Source: Candidatus Sumerlaeia bacterium
GTDB taxonomy: Bacteria > Sumerlaeota > Sumerlaeia > SLMS01
Assembly (NCBI GenBank): GCA_020831705.1
Contig: JAFIGB010000139.1
Location: 1-38,253, forward strand
DNA: 38,253 bases
Reading direction: 5' to 3'
This document shows positions 35,807 through 38,253 of this stretch, piece after piece. The notes below the pieces were generated by a model, which saw nothing but the letters and a program-made list of their open reading frames with translations, made no database searches and was not told the DNA's origin. Numbering within the stretch: the first letter of the stretch is position 1; each line of letters begins with the position of its first letter. The position numbers and the translations under genes are program-made.

Positions 35807-38253
35807 TTAAAAGTCATCCTCATGGCCCTCATTCCCCGTATCCAGCGCCATGGCGGCGGCGCGGCTGTCGGCTCCGGAGGCGGCCATTTGGCTTTCCAGA
35901 AGATCCAGCTGGTCGAGGGCGGAGTCGGGGTCGACGAGGAGGTCCCGCGGCTTGCTTCCCTTGTAGGGGCCCACGATGCCCATCTCCTCGAGCATGTCCA
36001 TGAGACGACCGGCGCGGGCGAAGCCCACCTTGAGGCGACGTTGCACCAGTGAGGTCGAACCCTTGCGCCCTTCAAGGATCACGCGGGCTGCGGCGCGGAC
36101 GAGGGCCTCGTCGATGTCCTCGTCCCCGGAACCGGCGGAACCACCGTCGTGGGGAACGAAAAGCCCGGCGTTGACCTTGCCCATGGTCTTGTTGGTGCCG
36201 CGCACGACACGGTCCTGGGCGTCGAGGTCGTCGAAGTCTTCGGGAGCACCCATGAGGCGGGCGAGTTCCTTCTGTTCCTTCTCGCTGAGGATGGGCTGGA
36301 ATTCCTCCACCTCGTACATCGGCTCGCCGTTTTCCTTGCAGTGCTCCACGATGCGTTCGACCTCATCGTCGCTGAGGAAGCTGCCCTGAATGCGGATGGG
36401 CTTTCCGGCTCCGGCGGGGGCGAAGAGCATGTCGCCGCGGCCAAGGAGCGCCTCGGCACCGCCCTGGTCGAGGATCGTCCGCGAGTCGACCTTTTGGCGG
36501 ACCTGGAAGGCGATGCGGGTGGGGAAGTTTGCCTTGATAATACCCGTGATGACGTTCACCGACGGGCGCTGGGTGGCCAGGATCAGGTGGATGCCAACGG
36601 CGCGGGCCATCTGGGCCAGGCGCTGGATCGATTCCTCCACCTCGTTTTTCGCCACGACCATCAGGTCGGCAAGCTCGTCGACGACCACCACCATGTGGGG
36701 CATGGGAGGGACGGTGCGCCCCTTGAACCTGCCCTGGCGGTCGGGGTCGCTGGCGATTTCGTTATAGCCATCTATATTGCGGACCTTGAAGTCCACCAGC
36801 GTCTTGTAGCGTTCCTCCATCTGCTCCACGGCCCAGGCCAGTGCGGCGGCTGCTGCCTTGGGTTCGCAGATCACCGGCGAGATGAGGTGGGGAATGTCCG
36901 AATAGATAGAAAGCTCCACGCGCTTGGGATCCACCATGAGGAGGCGGATGCGGTCGGGGCGCTGTCTATACAGGAGGCTGCAGATGATCGTGTTCAGGCA
37001 GACCGACTTGCCCGCACCGGTGGCACCGGCGATGAGAAGGTGGGGCATTTTCTTGAGGTCGGCGTAATATGGCTGGCCGTCGATGGTCTTCCCGAGGGCA
37101 AAGCCAAGGGGGCTGGGGTGGTCCCAGAACTCGGGACCGGCAACGAGCTCCTTGAAATAGACGCCGCTGCGCTTCTTGTTGGGCACCTCGATGCCGACGG
37201 CGGCCTTCCCGGGAATGGGGGCGACGATGCGGACGCTTTCCGCCTTCATGGCCAGGGCAATGTCATGCTCCAGGCCGACAATCTTGGAGACCTTGATGCC
37301 CGGGGCGGGCTTGAGCTCGAAACGCGTGACCACCGGCCCCTGCTTCACTTCGGTGACCTTTACCTGGATATTAAAGTCATTGAATGTCTTTTCGAGGGTC
37401 TGGGAGATTTCCAGCATTTCCTCGCGGCTCATGCGGTGATCCACCCGGGGGGGATCGTCGAGGAGCTGAATGTCGGGCAGGCGGTATTCGGCAAGGATCC
37501 GTCCGCGGCGCTCGGCGTCGGTTTCCTCCGGTTCCATGGCGCTGACACTTGCCGCCTTCATCGCGGCAAGGGGCCCGGCGGGACGGGTATCCAGATCGCC
37601 ATTGAAAAGCGGGTCGTCGTCGCCCTCCGGATTCCACTGCTCGTCGCTGGCAAGGTCATCGTTCCACGCGGAGAAGGCGGGGCCGTCCTCGTCGGAATCC
37701 TCATCGCTGACGGACTTTTCGAGGGTGCGGCGAAGGGCACGTCCCTCGGCGGCATCAAGGATTTCATCCGCCGACTTGTCTTTCGGCGCCTTGGGATCGC
37801 GGCGGACGACACCCTCGTCGCCCTCCTCCCAGCGGCTGGGGAACAGCTTGGCGAGGGCGCCGCCCATGTTTGGGTTTTCCAGATCCTCATCGTCCCCGTC
37901 CACTTCGGCCTCATCGGCAGGGTTGCCCTTGAGGAAATCCAGTTCGCCCTGACCATCGTCGTGGTAGGTAATGCGGGGGCCTTCGTCCTCTTCATCCTCA
38001 TCCGCTTCTGCCTCGGCGGCGAGACGCGCCTCCTCGGCAAGGGCACGCTCGTATTCCTCGTCTATACGTGCTTCCTCCAGGGCGTGTGATGCTGCCTGGG
38101 CGTCCTCGTCGTAGAGGTCAATGTCCGACTCCTCAATTTCGTCGTGATCGGGGTCATTGAGGACACTGGCGGAGCGGGCGCGGAACAGCCCCGAGAAAAG
38201 GCCGCTGCGGCGCGGTTGTTCCTCCCCGGATTCATCGTCCCCGGTGATGCCCT
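35807..38253 (-). CDS. ftsK: DNA translocase FtsK/SpoIIIE (N-terminus beyond window edge)
   Basis: MPHLLIAGATGAGKSVCLNTIICSLLYRQRPDRIRLLMVDPKRVELSIY; VVVVDELADLMV; C-terminal gamma-type winged helix TSLVQRRLKVGFARAGRLMDMLEEMGIVGP. Frame stays open to 38253. Confidence 0.94.
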   Translation of the reverse strand, partial: GITGDDESGEEQPRRSGLFSGLFRARSASVLNDPDHDEIEESDIDLYDEDAQAASHALEEARIDEEYERALAEEARLAAEAEADEDEEDEGPRITYHDDGQGELDFLKGNPADEAEVDGDDEDLENPNMGGALAKLFPSRWEEGDEGVVRRDPKAPKDKSADEILDAAEGRALRRTLEKSVSDEDSDEDGPAFSAWNDDLASDEQWNPEGDDDPLFNGDLDTRPAGPLAAMKAASVSAMEPEETDAERRGRILAEYRLPDIQLLDDPPRVDHRMSREEMLEISQTLEKTFNDFNIQVKVTEVKQGPVVTRFELKPAPGIKVSKIVGLEHDIALAMKAESVRIVAPIPGKAAVGIEVPNKKRSGVYFKELVAGPEFWDHPSPLGFALGKTIDGQPYYADLKKMPHLLIAGATGAGKSVCLNTIICSLLYRQRPDRIRLLMVDPKRVELSIYSDIPHLISPVICEPKAAAAALAWAVEQMEERYKTLVDFKVRNIDGYNEIASDPDRQGRFKGRTVPPMPHMVVVVDELADLMVVAKNEVEESIQRLAQMARAVGIHLILATQRPSVNVITGIIKANFPTRIAFQVRQKVDSRTILDQGGAEALLGRGDMLFAPAGAGKPIRIQGSFLSDDEVERIVEHCKENGEPMYEVEEFQPILSEKEQKELARLMGAPEDFDDLDAQDRVVRGTNKTMGKVNAGLFVPHDGGSAGSGDEDIDEALVRAAARVILEGRKGSTSLVQRRLKVGFARAGRLMDMLEEMGIVGPYKGSKPRDLLVDPDSALDQLDLLESQMAASGADSRAAAMALDTGNEGHEDDF

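Noticed and set aside
36149-38089. 646-aa plus-strand ORF
   Set aside because: Antisense shadow of ftsK, whose minus-strand frame has unmistakable FtsK motifs.

Overview
High-GC bacterial chromosomal window from a probable diderm (LPS-type glycosyltransferase, AsmA-like protein, lipoproteins). No rRNA, tRNA, CRISPR array or transposase gene was recognised. About 22 CDSs are supported, two of them cut by the window edges: GT2 glycosyltransferase, ROK regulator, deoC with an N-terminal extension, Ser/Thr kinase fused to a cNMP-binding domain, cytochrome c plus ferric-reductase-like oxidoreductase, a GH57-like protein, larB, a phosphodiester glycosidase, a six-gene minus-strand envelope operon (rhodanese, SH3, M48 peptidase, AsmA-like giant, small lipoprotein, secreted PD40/TPR/CHAT giant), an MFS-spermidine-synthase fusion, plsY, der, an exported OB-like protein, an AT-richer orphan exported ORF next to a structured non-coding repeat, and ftsK. 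The most unusual signal is not a gene. A short motif, GTATAGAC (core GTATAG, reverse complement CTATAC), recurs in all codon frames and forces rare codons (ATA, CTA, ACA). By manual scan its orientation is perfectly polarised: 21 of 21 copies read GTATAG on the + strand from 4.5 to 23.3 kb, and 6 of 6 read CTATAC from 28.2 to 38.1 kb, regardless of gene strand. This looks like an architecture-imparting or KOPS-like polar motif with a polarity switch near 23.3-28.2 kb. All counts were made by eye and need computational confirmation.
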